From NCBI GenBank assembly GCA_000436795.1, contig HF993165.1, positions 1 to 47,491 on the forward strand: DNA of 47,491 nt, read 5' to 3'. Positions 1 through 7,228 of this stretch are shown here, in pieces (the stretch's first letter is position 1; each line of letters starts with the position of its first letter). The notes under the pieces are model-generated. The model searched no databases and had not been told where the DNA came from. It saw only the letters and a list, made by a program, of their open reading frames with translations. The position numbers and the translations under genes were made by a program. The stretch comes from Bacteroides sp. CAG:1076. Lineage in GTDB: Bacteria; Bacteroidota; Bacteroidia; Bacteroidales; Bacteroidaceae.

Positions 1-529
1 TAATAGGAAATAATGCGTGACACAGTTTATTTTACACTACCTAGTATTCAGTTCCACATTCTTCTCACCAGTTGACCGATTCAAACTCACGCAAAAATAT
101 TTCACTCTCACATAAATTTATAAATTTTATTTTGCAGATTATCCGAGAATTATCTTATTCGTTATCAAAAGTGTCTACAATGTAGCTCCCCGATTAATAG
201 CATATACATATTTTCCAGCAAACAACTTAGTCCGACTTATTGATAAAAATACCTCCAAAAATGTAAACGCACATATAGGCTGAGTTTCATTTACATGAAC
301 TATCCATCATTTCATAAATAAGCATTACGCACCCTGTAAACAAAAATACTATTGAAAATACAACTATCAGATTATACCGAACGAGCATTGCTCCTCCCTC
401 CTACCGGACTTACCCTGCTAAAAACTTCACTAATAAATAACCGACAGCAATAGACATCTACAGCTCCTACTTCCCCAAATATGCAAAAGACACCAATCGC
501 TAAGGCTATTCTGCTGATCATCTTCAACA
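1..529. other. Gene-free stretch at left edge
   Basis: I find no convincing coding region here. The stretch is AT-rich, carries frequent stops in all frames and shows no similarity I recognise to transposase, tRNA or rRNA sequence. It lies downstream of the nadE terminator, so it may be the space between two convergent units whose other member lies left of the window. A small RNA cannot be excluded. Confidence 0.4.
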
Positions 530-565
530 AAAATAAAAAGCCTCCGACGTTTATCCGCCAGAGGC
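530..565 (-). terminator. Intrinsic terminator of nadE
   Basis: Read on the minus strand, an imperfect GC-rich hairpin with outer GCCTC/GAGGC arms (540-565) is followed by a T-rich run (530-539). It lies 26 nt past the nadE stop codon. Confidence 0.8.
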
Positions 566-591
566 CTATTATACGATACGCTTATTGTAAG

Positions 592-2526
592 TTATAACTG
601 TTCACATTCTTGCAGCCACAAAGCCGAACTTGCATCACTCGGCATGCGCCAGTCACCACGAGGACTTAAAGATACGGAACCAACCTTAGGACCATCGGGC
701 AGACAAGAACGCTTGAACTGCTGATTGAAAAAGCGACGGCAGAAATTCGTAAGCCATTTCTTTATTGTATCTCTGTCGTATACTCCACGAAAGGCAATTT
801 CCGCCAAATAAAAAATCTTCGCAGGGCGAGAACCAAAGCGCAAGAAATGAAACAGGAAGAAATCATGCAATTCGTAAGGCCCTACCAAATCCTCCGTTTT
901 CTGCTTGATATTACCATTTTCGTCAGCAGGAATCAACTCAGGACTAATAGGTGTATCAATAATATCAAGAAGTGTAGCACGCGATTCTTCATCAACTCCT
1001 GTTTCTGCTACCCAAGTAACCAGATAACGAACCAGAGTTTTCGGAATGCTTGAATTGACTCCATACATAGACATATGGTCACCATTGTATGTAGCCCAGC
1101 CCAGTGCCAGTTCGGAAAGATCTCCCGTACCAATGACCAGCCCTCCCACTTTATTGGCATAATCCATCAAAATTTGAGTACGCTCCCGCGCCTGGCCATT
1201 CTCATATGTCACATCATGCACACTCATATCGTGATCTATATCCTTAAAATGCTGAATACATGCATCACGTATACTGATTTCCTTTACCGTAACCTGCAAA
1301 GAATGCATCAAATCCAAAGCATTATGATAGGTACGATCAGTTGTTCCAAAACCAGGCATAGTGATACCCACAATACCACTGCGGGAAAGCCCCAACTTAT
1401 CGAAGGTCTTCACACACACCAATAGTGCCAGTGTAGAATCCAGTCCCCCGGAAATACCGACCACTACCGTCTTGCATCCGGTATGTACAAGCCGTTTTGC
1501 CAAACCAGCCACCTGAATGGAGAAAATTTCCTCGCAACGTTCATCTAACAGCTTACCGCCTTCCGGGACAAACGGATGCGGTTCGACCGGACGAGTCAAG
1601 GTACATTCATCCCCTGTCTGGGCAAGTTCCACAGGAATACGCTTCACCGGACAATCCTTGTAAGCCCGTACGCTGGCAGAGAATGTAGTATTCAGCATTC
1701 GTTCACTCCGCAAACGCTCCACGTCAATTTCGCTGATGACCAACTGTTCTTCGAAAGAAAATCTTTCGGAAGCAGCCAGTAATGTACCATTCTCATAGAT
1801 AAAAGCATTTCCCGCAAATACGACGTCGGTTGTAGACTCACCAAAACCAGATGAAGCAAACACATATCCCGACAAGCAACGTGCCGACTGCTGGGCAATG
1901 AGTGAGCGCAAATACTGATGCTTACAAATATTTTCAGTATCGGCCGACATATTGAAAATTACATCTGCCCCCTGAAGAGCCAATTTAGAACTGGGAGGTA
2001 TAGTAGCCCAGACATCTTCGCATATTTCTATGCCAAAACATAACTCAGCCGATTCAAATATCAAATTAGCACTGACCGGCACCTGCTGACCACACAAACG
2101 TACCATCACATCATCCGGATGAGCCGTAGAAGGTGCAAACCAGCGTTGTTCATAAAATTCCTTATAGTTCGGCAAATATGTTTTAGGAACAACTCCTAAT
2201 ATCTTACCACGTTGAAAAGCCACAGCACAGTTCATCAATGTCGAATTAACAACGACAGGCATCCCTACTATCGATATAATATCTAACTGACGAGTTTCAT
2301 TCATGACTTGCATCAAAGCCATTTCTGCCTGTTCAAGCAATAAAGACTGTCCAAACAAATCGCCACATGAATATCCCGTAAGATTCAATTCCGGGAAAAT
2401 TATAACCTGCACTCCTTTCGATTCGGCATCAATTATCAATCTACTTGCCTGCTGTGCATTGAACTGGCAGTCGGCAACCTTCACCAAAGGTATAGCAGCC
2501 GCCACTTTTACAAAACCATATTTCAT
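592..2526 (-). CDS. nadE: Glutamine-dependent NAD+ synthetase
   Basis: Makes NAD+ from deamido-NAD+, ATP and glutamine in the cytoplasm, the last step of NAD synthesis. The 644-residue protein has the two-domain form. An N-terminal nitrilase-like glutaminase shows the Glu-Lys-Cys triad in FPELNLTGY (Glu about 46), VPKTYLP (about 120) and GIEICEDVW (about 175). A C-terminal synthetase carries the P-loop SGGLDST (about 355-361). I chose the ATG at 2526, giving MKYGFVKVAAA; the frame is open upstream to a TTG at 2559, but that lies across the -7 promoter element and would add hydrophobic residues absent from the family. It diverges from the Fur-like gene and ends at its own terminator. Confidence 0.96.
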   Translation of the reverse strand: MKYGFVKVAAAIPLVKVADCQFNAQQASRLIIDAESKGVQVIIFPELNLTGYSCGDLFGQSLLLEQAEMALMQVMNETRQLDIISIVGMPVVVNSTLMNCAVAFQRGKILGVVPKTYLPNYKEFYEQRWFAPSTAHPDDVMVRLCGQQVPVSANLIFESAELCFGIEICEDVWATIPPSSKLALQGADVIFNMSADTENICKHQYLRSLIAQQSARCLSGYVFASSGFGESTTDVVFAGNAFIYENGTLLAASERFSFEEQLVISEIDVERLRSERMLNTTFSASVRAYKDCPVKRIPVELAQTGDECTLTRPVEPHPFVPEGGKLLDERCEEIFSIQVAGLAKRLVHTGCKTVVVGISGGLDSTLALLVCVKTFDKLGLSRSGIVGITMPGFGTTDRTYHNALDLMHSLQVTVKEISIRDACIQHFKDIDHDMSVHDVTYENGQARERTQILMDYANKVGGLVIGTGDLSELALGWATYNGDHMSMYGVNSSIPKTLVRYLVTWVAETGVDEESRATLLDIIDTPISPELIPADENGNIKQKTEDLVGPYELHDFFLFHFLRFGSRPAKIFYLAEIAFRGVYDRDTIKKWLTNFCRRFFNQQFKRSCLPDGPKVGSVSLSPRGDWRMPSDASSALWLQECEQL

Positions 2527-2556
2527 ATAAGTTGTTATATAAATAATGTATATCTG

Positions 2557-2585
2557 CAAAGATAGAAATTATTTACGGACCGAAA
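2557..2585 (-). promoter_or_regulatory. Promoter of nadE
   Basis: TATCTTTG on the minus strand (2557-2564) matches the Bacteroides -7 consensus TAnnTTTG. A TTTC at 2582-2585 may be a weak -33 element, but its 17-nt spacer is shorter than the usual 19-21. The predicted 5' leader is about 25 nt. Confidence 0.65.
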
Positions 2586-2612
2586 GGCGAAAAATAAAAA
2601 AACTAACTTTGC

Positions 2613-2643
2613 TTTGGTATTTAAGAAAATCTTTATATCTTTG
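2613..2643 (+). promoter_or_regulatory. Promoter of the Fur/PerR-like gene
   Basis: TTTG at 2613-2616 and TATCTTTG at 2636-2643 are separated by 19 nt, an essentially perfect Bacteroides-type promoter. It lies back to back with the nadE promoter, so the two start regions are only about 50 bp apart. Confidence 0.85.
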
Positions 2644-2657
2644 CCAAAGAATTAAAA

Positions 2658-2672
2658 TTGTAACAATTACAA
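2658..2672. promoter_or_regulatory. Candidate PerR/Fur operator
   Basis: The palindrome TTGTAACAATTACAA has perfect six-base arms around CAA. It can also be read as the 7-1-7 layout of Fur-family boxes with one mismatch. It sits just downstream of the predicted transcription start of the Fur-like gene, where a bound repressor would block its own transcription. Autoregulation is inference. Confidence 0.5.
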
Positions 2673-2688
2673 AAATATAAAGAATAAC

Positions 2689-3108
2689 ATGAACGTATAC
2701 GAATATCTGCTTAGCTATAATATTAAGCCGTCCGTACAACGCATTGCAATTATGGACTACTTGCTGAAGCATCATACTCATCCGTGTATCGATGAGATAT
2801 ATCTTGCGCTATGTAAAGATATACCTACTCTTTCGAAAACGACAGTGTATAATACACTGAAGTTATTCATCGAGCATGGAGCAGCGCGCATGTTAACCAT
2901 CGATGAACGTAATGCCTGTTTCGACGGCGACACGTCGATGCACGCACATTTTCAGTGCAAGACATGCGGAAAAATATATGATATCCCGATGAAATCTGAA
3001 AGTGAAGACATCGAATCGCTGAATAAAAACGGATTCCAGATAGAAGAAATTCACCACTACTATAAAGGTGTCTGTCCGGAATGTTTAGGAAAAGAAAACG
3101 GAAATTAA
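2689..3108 (+). CDS. Fur-family metalloregulator, PerR-like
   Basis: A 139-residue transcriptional regulator of the Fur superfamily. The N-terminal winged helix (residues 1-80) includes TLSKTTVYNTLKLF, the usual recognition-helix signature. The dimerisation domain has two CxxC pairs, CKTCG and CPECL, which would hold a structural zinc, and HAHFQC with the regulatory metal ligands. Fur, PerR and Zur cannot be separated by eye; the rubrerythrin gene 54 nt downstream on the same strand argues for PerR-like peroxide sensing. No terminator is visible between the two, so they may be co-transcribed. A palindrome at 2658-2672 is a likely operator. Confidence 0.88.
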   Translation: MNVYEYLLSYNIKPSVQRIAIMDYLLKHHTHPCIDEIYLALCKDIPTLSKTTVYNTLKLFIEHGAARMLTIDERNACFDGDTSMHAHFQCKTCGKIYDIPMKSESEDIESLNKNGFQIEEIHHYYKGVCPECLGKENGN

Positions 3109-3162
3109 TAGCCATACAAGGCTAAATGAAATATTACTAATAACTAAAATTTTTTTTGACTT

Positions 3163-3717
3163 ATGAAAAAATTTATCTGTACTGTATGTGGTTACATCTA
3201 TGAAGGTGAAACAGCTCCTGAAAAATGCCCTATGTGTAAAGCTCCTGCTTCTAAATTCAAAGAACTGGAAGAATCAGCAGAAGGTGGTCTGCAATTCGTT
3301 GACGAACATGTTATCGGCGTAGCCAAAGGTTGCGATGACGAAATGATTAAAGACCTGAACAACCATTTCATGGGCGAATGCACAGAAGTTGGTATGTATT
3401 TGGCTATGAGCCGTCAGGCAGACCGTGAAGGCTATCCTGAAGTAGCTGAAGCTTTCAAACGCTACGCATGGGAAGAAGCAGAACACGCTGCAAAATTTGC
3501 AGAATTGCTGGGTGATTGCGTATGGGATACAAAAACTAACTTGGAAAAACGTATGAACGCTGAATGCGGCGCTTGTGAAGACAAGAAACGTATCGCTACT
3601 CGTGCAAAACAGCTGAATCTGGATGCAATTCACGATACTGTTCATGAAATGGCTAAAGACGAAGCTCGTCATGGTAAAGGTTTCGAAGGTCTGTACAACA
3701 GATATTTCAAGAAATAA
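3163..3717 (+). CDS. rbr: Reverse rubrerythrin (rubredoxin-first)
   Basis: A 184-residue peroxide-reducing non-haem iron protein that protects anaerobes from H2O2. The domain order is reversed from classical rubrerythrin: the rubredoxin-type Fe(SCys)4 site comes first (CTVCG and CPMCKAP, residues 6-27), followed by a ferritin-like diiron four-helix bundle (about 55-183) with ExxH signatures EEAEH and DEARH. Extra cysteines occur in ECGACEDK. It follows a PerR-like regulator, which fits peroxide-responsive expression. The codon pattern is regular and the gene ends at a strong terminator, both consistent with high expression. Confidence 0.93.
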   Translation: MKKFICTVCGYIYEGETAPEKCPMCKAPASKFKELEESAEGGLQFVDEHVIGVAKGCDDEMIKDLNNHFMGECTEVGMYLAMSRQADREGYPEVAEAFKRYAWEEAEHAAKFAELLGDCVWDTKTNLEKRMNAECGACEDKKRIATRAKQLNLDAIHDTVHEMAKDEARHGKGFEGLYNRYFKK

Positions 3718-3742
3718 TATTTCCTACCATAATTTATCGGAG

Positions 3743-3784
3743 AGGAGGTCATTCTGTCAAAAGGAGTGATCTCCTTTCTTTTTT
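3743..3784 (+). terminator. Intrinsic terminator of rubrerythrin
   Basis: Arms AGGAGGTCA (3743-3751) and TGATCTCCT (3767-3775) pair with a single G-T wobble and are followed by a T-rich run to 3784. Confidence 0.85.
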
Positions 3785-4012
3785 AATGCACCTTTCCATT
3801 CCAACGAATCCAATATTTCATATTCCCTGATACGTAATTTATAATACAGAAACGACTAATATACTTGACTACCGCTTCTTTCCCTCAACAATACAACTTC
3901 CAAGTTGCCAATACAGAATGGTATCAGGAATCTGATAAGCGTTACAGATTCTATCCCTGAATCTCACATTCATTTCAGAGCCTTGATCGATAATATTCTC
4001 CACTTCCGACAA
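3785..4012. other. Gene-free spacer between convergent terminators
   Basis: No open frame, RNA gene or repeat is recognisable in this part of the 349-nt gap between the rubrerythrin and secG stop codons. It is flanked by the terminators of the two converging genes. Confidence 0.5.
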
Positions 4013-4045
4013 TAAAAAAAGCGACTCCGTTCTCGGGAATCGCTT
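4013..4045 (-). terminator. Intrinsic terminator of secG operon
   Basis: On the minus strand, arms AGCGATTCC and GGAGTCGCT enclose a 7-nt loop and are followed by seven T residues. Confidence 0.87.
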
Positions 4046-4066
4046 CATTCTGCAATATATTTTTTA

Positions 4067-4444
4067 TTAATTAGCAGCAGAATCTTTGGCAGCAGGAGCA
4101 GCAGCAGGCTGATCTGTCGCAGCATCCGACTGAGGAGCTGCAAATCCTGCAGGAGCATTCAACGGATTTGTTTTCTGTTCTTTCACAGCTTGATCCATTA
4201 TAACAGATGAACCTTCATTGGCACTAGGAATAACATAAGCAGTCGCAACGCTTACTACAACCATAAAAATAGCCAATCCCCAAGTCAGTTTCTCAATGAA
4301 ATCTGTTGTTTTGCGAACACCCATAATCTGATTTGAGGCAGCAAAACTAGAAGAAAGTCCTCCTCCTTTAGAATTCTGTATCAATACGACAAAGCACATT
4401 AACACAGCTGCAAGTACGATTAATCCAACAAATAATAAATACAT
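4067..4444 (-). CDS. secG: Preprotein translocase subunit SecG
   Basis: Small membrane subunit of the SecYEG channel. Residues 1-22 form the first membrane helix and about 53-72 the second; between them lies the conserved cytosolic loop QNSKGGGLSSSF. The C-terminal tail of about 50 residues is rich in Ala, Pro and Gln and looks disordered, giving 125 residues in all against roughly 75-110 for many SecG proteins. It is the last gene of a minus-strand run, 6 nt after the TPR-like gene, and ends at a strong terminator. Confidence 0.94.
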   Translation of the reverse strand: MYLLFVGLIVLAAVLMCFVVLIQNSKGGGLSSSFAASNQIMGVRKTTDFIEKLTWGLAIFMVVVSVATAYVIPSANEGSSVIMDQAVKEQKTNPLNAPAGFAAPQSDAATDQPAAAPAAKDSAAN

Positions 4445-4450
4445 TTTCTT

Positions 4451-5344
4451 TTATTTTGATTTAGCGTTAATAATCAATTTTTCTAAAAATCTTATTTGGT
4501 CTGCAAAGTAAGCATTTTTTTTTGGATATTTCAAATTTAATTTTTTAATAATTTCGAGAGCTTTATCATATCTTTGCTGTTTTACGTAAATTTTTGCCAG
4601 TGTTTCGGTAAAATAACTTTCATCCAATTCATCGTCAAGCTTTTCAGGCCCTTCTTCGGGTTCTAACGAATCTGCTTCCGTTGTGCCTACTTCTTCCTGA
4701 TCCGATATTGAGGAATCATCAGCCAAGGAGGTCTTTTCTGTAGAATCAACCTCCGGCAATTTCACTTCCTCTAAAGCTGTATTCTTATCATCATCATCCA
4801 AATCCCTTCCAGCCTCCTGCAATAAAGTATCACTCTGCTTCACAACACCCGTAGTTGATATTTCTGATTTTTCAATGAAATTATCAATCAATTCCTGCCC
4901 TTTCAGCATTACCGGTTTTGTAGAAGTATCATCGGGTTCCTGCAATAAAATAGAAGTATAATCAACACTTACCTCCGAAGGTAAAGGCAAATCCATGGCA
5001 GGTTCTTCCGATAAATCGGATAAAAAGCGGTCTATTAAATCCAAGGTACGATCGGATGACTGATTTTCTTCCGCTAATGTTTTTTCCGAAGAATGCTTCT
5101 TGATAACCAAGCGTTCTCCTTCAATATAATAGAAAAGTACACTCAAATCAGCTATATACAATGCACTTTTCCTCAATTCCTCCTTAAAGCTGGCATCCTG
5201 CAGCAGAAACAAATTTTTAAGATAAAGCAAACGGGCGGTCTGGAAATAAGGATAGCGAGCTACCAGCCCTCTCAGTTCGAACAAGCTATCTTTATTCAAG
5301 TACTCTGGATGCAGTATCCATTCATGTAAACGTTGCTGAATCAT
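4451..5344 (-). CDS. TPR-like protein of unknown function
   Basis: A 297-residue protein I cannot name. Residues 1-80 are helical with aromatic and Leu-rich repeats (RYPYFQTARLLYLKN), resembling a solenoid start. Residues 90-225 are strongly acidic and rich in Ser, Glu and Asp, probably disordered. Residues 228-285 form a TPR-like helical pair containing TLAKIYVKQQRYDKALEII. No signal peptide or membrane helix is visible, so it is probably cytoplasmic. It sits between lptE (11-nt gap) and secG (6-nt gap), so it is almost certainly co-transcribed with envelope-assembly genes; a scaffold role there is only a guess. Confidence 0.75.
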   Translation of the reverse strand: MIQQRLHEWILHPEYLNKDSLFELRGLVARYPYFQTARLLYLKNLFLLQDASFKEELRKSALYIADLSVLFYYIEGERLVIKKHSSEKTLAEENQSSDRTLDLIDRFLSDLSEEPAMDLPLPSEVSVDYTSILLQEPDDTSTKPVMLKGQELIDNFIEKSEISTTGVVKQSDTLLQEAGRDLDDDDKNTALEEVKLPEVDSTEKTSLADDSSISDQEEVGTTEADSLEPEEGPEKLDDELDESYFTETLAKIYVKQQRYDKALEIIKKLNLKYPKKNAYFADQIRFLEKLIINAKSK

Positions 5345-5355
5345 CTTAAAATAAA

Positions 5356-5883
5356 TTACCAGTTCGCTACAGTAGCATTAAATATTTGTTCTACAATCTC
5401 ATCAATCATCTGATTAACTAAATCTTCCTGAACAGAGGCCAACTGCTGACTGGCATTATACTCACGACTTGCAGAGAACTGCTGTTCGAAATCTTCTGCA
5501 TGATTGGTATTATTCACAAAACGCACATTGACCGTCATTCTCAATTCTGCCATTGTAGAATAACCATCCGAGCCAACACCTTTATTGTAAGCATCGTAAT
5601 TGGTTATCTCACCTGATAATTCCAAATCCCCTCCCTGCCTTACATGCTTTAAACGGGTTTGCTGCATATAGATATCTTGCAAGGCTGTATTAAACATCGA
5701 TTCCATGGGGCCCCATACAAATGCCGCCGAGCGATTAGGAAAATTCTCGAAAGAAATGGTTTTTACCTTATCATAGTTGATTGAGGCACCATTGAATTTA
5801 TACGATACGGTACATGCTGCTAATATACAAACAGCCACCGACAATACAGAAACCAGTCTATAATACTTTTTAATCAAGCCCAT
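5356..5883 (-). CDS. lptE: LptE-family outer-membrane lipoprotein
   Basis: A 175-residue lipoprotein of the Bacteroidetes LptE type, expected to partner LptD in placing LPS or LOS in the outer membrane. The N-terminus has a basic, hydrophobic signal ending in the lipobox LAAC (Cys 24). The mature part includes YKFNGASINYDKVKTISF and GGDLELSGEITNYD, which recall the family. Its ATG lies within the end of the upstream sigma-54 activator gene (14-nt overlap), pointing to translational coupling. LptD is not in the window. A general LptE-fold lipoprotein with another partner is the main alternative. Confidence 0.85.
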   Translation of the reverse strand: MGLIKKYYRLVSVLSVAVCILAACTVSYKFNGASINYDKVKTISFENFPNRSAAFVWGPMESMFNTALQDIYMQQTRLKHVRQGGDLELSGEITNYDAYNKGVGSDGYSTMAELRMTVNVRFVNNTNHAEDFEQQFSASREYNASQQLASVQEDLVNQMIDEIVEQIFNATVANW

Positions 5884-7162
5884 ATTCTTTTATTTTACGA
5901 TAGAGTGTCCGCTCTGAGATTTTTAAATCATTTGCTGCATTTTTACGCTTTCCATGATGACGTTCCAATGCCTTCCGAATCATTTCCTTTTCTACTTCAT
6001 CCAGCGAAAGATTTTCTTCTACATATTCCTCTGTGTCTTGTACTTCAGGAACTTCCTCGGGTGAAACTTTTACCGGAGAGATATGATTAACGGCCGGTAC
6101 AGAAGTATTGACCATAGGCACAGAAGTCATTACAACCGGAGGATCTTGCACAACTCCTACCGGATTCTGTAAATAATGAACGGAGGTTTCGGAGGGATGA
6201 TTCATTTGAGTTCCACCACGTTCGGCCATAATATCATGTACCAACTTCTTTAATTCAGTAACATCCCGCCGCATATCGAACAATACCTGATAAAGTATTT
6301 CACGCTCACTTTCAAATCCTTTACCGTTAGACGTACTCTTTCCACCAAATAAAGTAGGGAAACGGGAAGCTGCTTGAGCAGGCAAATACCCTTGCAAAAT
6401 ATCTGCAGTAATATCTCGATTAGTTTCAATAATAGAAATCTGCTCCGTTATATTCTTCAGCTGGCGAATGTTTCCCGGCCATGAATAAGAAACAAGCATA
6501 CGCTTTGCTTCGTCTGTTAACTGAATAGCCGGCATGTGATACTTCTCCGCAAAGTCAGAAGCAAACTTTCGAAATAACAAAGCAATGTCATCCGGACGTT
6601 CACGCAAAGGAGGAACCTTGATAGGCACTGTATTTAAACGGTAATACAAGTCTTCACGAAAGCGTCCTTCTGCTATAGCATCCGTGAAGTTTACATTGGT
6701 GGCTGCTACAATACGAACATCTGTCTTTTGTACCTTGGACGAACCCACCTTTATATATTCCCCAGATTCCAGTACACGCAACAGACGAGCCTGAGTTGAT
6801 AAAGGAAGCTCTCCCACTTCATCCAAGAAGATCGTTCCTCCATTAGCTTCCGCAAAATATCCATTGCGGTCGCTGATGGCTCCAGTAAATGCTCCCTTCT
6901 CGTGCCCGAAAAGTTCTGAATCGATTGTACCTTCAGGTATCGCACCACAGTTCACCGCTATATAAGGTCCATGTTTACGGCGACTGAACTGATGGATAAT
7001 CTGAGGAAAACTTTCTTTACCTACTCCACTTTCTCCTGTCACCAAAACAGACAAGTCTGTTGGAGCCACCTGCATCGCAATATCAATTGCCCGATTCAAG
7101 CCTTCGGCATTACCTATAATACCAAATCGCAGCTTTATATTTTGTATCTCCGATTTTATCAT
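5870..7162 (-). CDS. Sigma-54 activator without sensor domain
   Basis: A 430-residue bacterial enhancer-binding protein. The AAA+ domain begins almost at the N-terminus: Walker A GESGVGKE (about 43-50), sigma-54 contact loop GAFTGA, Walker B FLDEVGEL and the arginine-finger region REDLYYRLN. After a Pro/Val-rich linker (about 330-390) comes a Fis-type helix-turn-helix (NAANDLKISERTLYRKIKEY, about 408-427). No receiver, GAF or PAS domain precedes the ATPase, so activity must be set by another protein or by expression level. GESGVGKESF has Ser-Phe where many activators have Leu-Val/Ile after Glu. It overlaps lptE by 14 nt and probably leads the lptE-secG operon. Confidence 0.93.
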   Translation of the reverse strand: MIKSEIQNIKLRFGIIGNAEGLNRAIDIAMQVAPTDLSVLVTGESGVGKESFPQIIHQFSRRKHGPYIAVNCGAIPEGTIDSELFGHEKGAFTGAISDRNGYFAEANGGTIFLDEVGELPLSTQARLLRVLESGEYIKVGSSKVQKTDVRIVAATNVNFTDAIAEGRFREDLYYRLNTVPIKVPPLRERPDDIALLFRKFASDFAEKYHMPAIQLTDEAKRMLVSYSWPGNIRQLKNITEQISIIETNRDITADILQGYLPAQAASRFPTLFGGKSTSNGKGFESEREILYQVLFDMRRDVTELKKLVHDIMAERGGTQMNHPSETSVHYLQNPVGVVQDPPVVMTSVPMVNTSVPAVNHISPVKVSPEEVPEVQDTEEYVEENLSLDEVEKEMIRKALERHHGKRKNAANDLKISERTLYRKIKEYGLD

Positions 7163-7182
7163 ACCTCGTAGTCAATATATGA

Positions 7183-7190
7183 CAAAATTA
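7183..7190 (-). promoter_or_regulatory. -7 element before sigma-54 activator
   Basis: TAATTTTG on the minus strand matches TAnnTTTG and lies 21-28 nt upstream of the activator's ATG. No clear TTTG -33 element is at the right distance, so this is a moderate call. Confidence 0.45.
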
Positions 7191-7228
7191 CAAAAAGTTT
7201 AGCATATCGGGTAATTTTGACAGGAAAA

